NCBI GenBank assembly: GCA_000729835.1
Contig: JFHB01000214.1
Coordinates: forward strand, 1-52,173
Origin: Atkinsonella hypoxylon
Lineage: Eukaryota; Ascomycota; Sordariomycetes; Hypocreales; Clavicipitaceae
Length of the DNA stretch: 52,173 nucleotides
Direction of reading: 5' to 3'
Shown here: in pieces, positions 49,298 through 52,173 of the stretch
How the letters are laid out: each line of letters begins with the position of its first letter
Position numbering within the stretch: the first letter of the stretch is position 1
Translations under genes and position numbers: made by a program
Notes under the pieces: generated by a model
Told to the model about the DNA's origin: nothing
What the model saw: the letters and a program-made list of their open reading frames with translations, nothing else
Database searches by the model: none

Positions 49298-52173
49298 GAT
49301 TAATTATATATATAAAGACTTTAGTGTAATATAAAAGTAAATTAGTATTTAGATATTTCTAAGGTATAGCTTTATTATTACCTTTTTTAATATTATAAGC
49401 TTATACAATATAAAAGATATAGTAGTAGTCTTTTACTTTATTAGAGTTATTCTTAAATTAAGCTCTTTAATAAGGTCTTTAGTAATAATATTTCCTTATA
49501 AACTATAATTTATAAGACTATTAATAAGTAAAGAGTTTAGGCTTTTAAGTTATACTTAAAGGTAAAGTAAGTTCTATAAATAGCTTATAATTGCTTTTAG
49601 CTTTAGAATACTATTTAATTCTTTAATATAAAGTGTATTTACCTATAGGTTTATAATAAACTTCTTCTCTTTAATATAATTTTCTATATATTCTTATATA
49701 ATATCCTATAAATTCTTCTAAATGCTACTAAGCAGTTATTTTATATACTTATTAGTAATATCTTTTTTATTGTTTTCTATTGCCTCTTTAACTATAGTAG
49801 ATATTATTTTAATAATATTAACTAATTAATCTTTTTACTTCTTAACTCTTTACGTCTTTCTTAGAATAAAATATAGAAGGTATAACTTTAGCACTTATTC
49901 TATTAATATAATAGACTTTATTAATACTATCTACTTATATTAAGCATTTATTCTCTATTACTTCTGTAAGTATAGGCATTAGTTAGTATAGGTTTTATAA
50001 GCTAACTCTAATCTTTTTCTAAAAAATATCTTTAAATAATTATATAAGAAGCTATACTTTTATATCTATAGAGCTATCTTCCTTAGCTTTTTTTTCTTTC
50101 CTTTTAGCTTAGTTTTCTAAAGCTTCTTTTTACTTAATAGAGCGTTATATCTCTATAGTATAGACTTTAAAGAGCTAGGCTATAATTCTCTTCTTAATTA
50201 GTATATAGAGAGTTCTTCTAGGTCTATATTCCTTTATCTTAAACGTTAAAGTTACTGTAGTACTATTAGTAAAGTCTCTCTTAAGAATAGCTTTTAGCAA
50301 GATATATATTAAATAATAATTAGAAATATTAATCTTATTAAAGATTTAATTTAATATCTTTCTCTTTTTCTTACTTAGCTTCTAATAGTTTAACGTTTTT
50401 CTACTAAATTCCTTAACTTAAAGATAATACTATTTTATAATATAGTATTTAAAATAATTAACCTAAGATACTATAAGCCTATAAAGATAACTTTCTATAC
50501 TAAAAAAGCTTTATATAAGAGTAAGTAGCACTAGATTATTTAATTCTACTGTTAAGATGCTTAGTTATTAATTATACTTTATAAAGCTAACCTTATTGTT
50601 ATATTAGTGAAACTAGTATTAATTTATATAATAACCTTTCTTACTATAGTAATAGTAGTAATATTGCCTTATATAGCTTCTAGTTACGTAAGTTCTAAAG
50701 CTTTAGGTATTATTATATATATTAATAGCGTTAATATATATATTCTACCTTTTCTCCTTCTTCTTCCTAAATTTCTCTTTAAAAAGCTTTATAATATTTA
50801 TCTTTAAAACTATTTACTTTATAATTATAATCTTTATATCTTTAAACTTCTAGGTTAAATTATCTATTTAATCTATTACTTCTAAAATAGGCTATATAAT
50901 TTCCTTAGCTTTATAACTAAAATTACTTATACTATAATACTTAGGACTTCTTCTACCTAAAGGTATATAAAGGTAGTTCTTTCTATTGTTATAGAGTTTA
51001 GAATTATAGTCTTTAGCTCTATTCTAGCTTATATATACTAGCTAAGCTGCTCTAATAACTCTCTATAGAGTATTATAATAAACTTAGCTTTAGTAACTTT
51101 TATTTAATCTATAAAGCTAGTAAGTATAGTATCTAGTAAGGCCTTATAAATATAATTAGATTAAGAGGTTATACTACACTATATATAGAGCTTAGCGCTA
51201 ATTATAGTAGCTTAATGTTCTTAAAGCTAATAAAGAGTATTTTTTATAGTTCTTAAATAATTTCTCTTTAGATCTTTAAGCTTTTTATTAGCTTATTCCT
51301 TTTAATCTTAAGGAGTAGCTTTATACTAAAGTAAAAGCTACTTTTTAGCTTCTTTTTAATTATATAAGGTATAAATAACCTTTATATACTTATAGATTAA
51401 TAGATTAATATAATAAATAAATATCTTTTACTAGTTTTCCTTTAGGATAAATAAGGTTTCTATTTTTAGCTTAAAGCTAGTTAAGTAATTAAGAATATTT
51501 TCTTCTTTAAATTAGTATATATTAAACTTTTTATTAAAGGTAGCTTAAGCTTACTGCTTTTTAATAGCTTTACTTATAGCTTTAGTAAGAGCCTTATAAG
51601 GTATAGCTATAGCGCTATTAGTACTAGCTTTTTTATCTTAAGTATTTAATTCTATTGTAACCTTAGGTTTAAAAGCAACTTTTTTAGAAGATTTATTAGA
51701 TTAACTAGAACTAGTATTAGCTACTTTAAACGTAAAGCCTATACTTTTCTTTAAGAGATATAGAATACTAAACTTATATAAATAACTAGTAAAATAGCTT
51801 AATATAGAAGATAGATATAAAGAGAATAATTAATCTTACTTAGTAGAAAGAGTATAATATATATAATTCTCTATATTAACTATACTTTTAATGCTCTTAC
51901 CTTTTACTTCTATAGTTATATAAGCTCTTAGCTAAAATATAGAGACTAAGAACCTAATTACTAATAATAGTAAATATAAAGATAACTGCTAAAATAAGAA
52001 TAAAAGAGAAATTTTTCTCTATAATTAAATAATTATAATATTTAAAGGAACTAAAAACTTCCTTTTTACTATATTAAGGCTATTTTAGCTAAGAGTAAAA
52101 TAGAGGTTAAATAAACTAGCTAGTATTTATAATATAGTAACTATTTTTAACTAAACTTAGCCCTTTTTAGCTT
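49298..52173 (-). pseudogene. Gypsy C gag and N-terminal pol region
   Basis: Minus-strand sequence upstream of the gypsy C RT, leaving the window at the right edge. With stops masked, long stretches read as polar, Lys-rich protein. About 51,200-51,550 looks like Gag (FKLKIETLFILKEN and a Lys/Glu/Gln-rich helix). About 49,300-49,900 may be the protease and linker, but no DSG/DTG motif is left. Identity rests mainly on position in the same element. RIP is extreme here, with almost no CpG retained. Confidence 0.5.

Larger units (their letters stand above)
28661..52173 (-). mobile_element. Gypsy C: old Ty3/gypsy element, host of the nest
   Basis: A minus-strand pol and gag-side sequence survives in 49298-52173, 41678-42976 and 28661-29372. 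Between them lie copia B#3 and copia B#2 (itself holding gypsy A#2). Joining 41678 to 29372 across the TTTAT duplication gives an unbroken RT frame, EVLLNI-stop-RYIIEYL, matching the LPGVRRYVLEH type of fungal gypsy RT. No LTRs were found: the 5' end is beyond the right edge and the 3' end was lost with the left half of copia A#2. It is uniformly and heavily mutated, fitting the oldest layer. Confidence 0.8.

Noticed and set aside
50607..50807. Plus-strand frame with hydrophobic, membrane-like translation
   Set aside because: Antisense to gypsy C. A+T-rich RIP sequence encodes Ile/Leu/Tyr runs by composition alone. The 42434-42619 frame fails for the same reason.
1..52173. CRISPR arrays, tRNA or rRNA genes, effector or metabolite genes
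   Set aside because: No regular spaced repeats, cloverleaf with A/B boxes, rRNA core, signal-peptide ORF or intron-bearing gene could be supported. The TATA-rich and palindromic words are products of A+T bias.

Overview
The window is a stack of dead LTR retrotransposons with no intact gene. Base composition is strongly A+T rich. TpA is everywhere, CpA and TpG are scarce, and retroelement reading frames are broken almost only by TAG and TAA at former Gln and Trp codons. ATG start and Asp (GAC) codons have turned into ATA and AAC. This is the mark of repeat-induced point mutation (RIP), which points to a filamentous ascomycete (Pezizomycotina). The species cannot be told from this sequence. I see no host housekeeping gene, tRNA, rRNA or CRISPR array.

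Layout. 1-3135 is the 3' part of a Ty3/gypsy pol on the + strand (gypsy D). 3480-5800 is an unrecognised RIP-damaged reading frame, split by a well preserved solo LTR (4475-4717, target duplication ACTAT). A second, inverted copy of that LTR (6088-6330) sits at a chimeric junction. From 6331 to the right end the window is one nested series. A minus-strand gypsy element (gypsy C) survives in three pieces: 49298-52173, 41678-42976 and 28661-29372. It was invaded by three elements: copia B#3 (42982-49292, TTAAG), copia B#2 (29373-41672, TTTAT) and copia A#2 (its 3' part, 22696-28660). Copia B#2 was then hit by a complete gypsy A#2 (30427-36413, ATATA). Copia A#2 was hit by gypsy A#1, which survives as gag plus 5' LTR and lies in pieces between 6331 and 22695. 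Gypsy A#1 was hit in turn by copia B#1 (7354-13657, GACTA) and copia A#1 (13780-21630, ATAAT). These letters are local names for families recognised by translation and by alignment between copies within the window.

The order of insertion follows from LTR pairs, 5-bp target duplications, and reading frames that rejoin when inserts are removed. Five elements are full length with matching duplications. In all five, the outermost 70-130 bp of both LTRs kept their CpG, CpA and TpG sites, while the same bases at the inner edge of the partner LTR are mutated. This edge protection is the most striking pattern in the window. I did not find a new functional system. The points most worth following are the edge protection, the unrecognised frame at 3480-5800, and the recombinant junction at 6088-6330.
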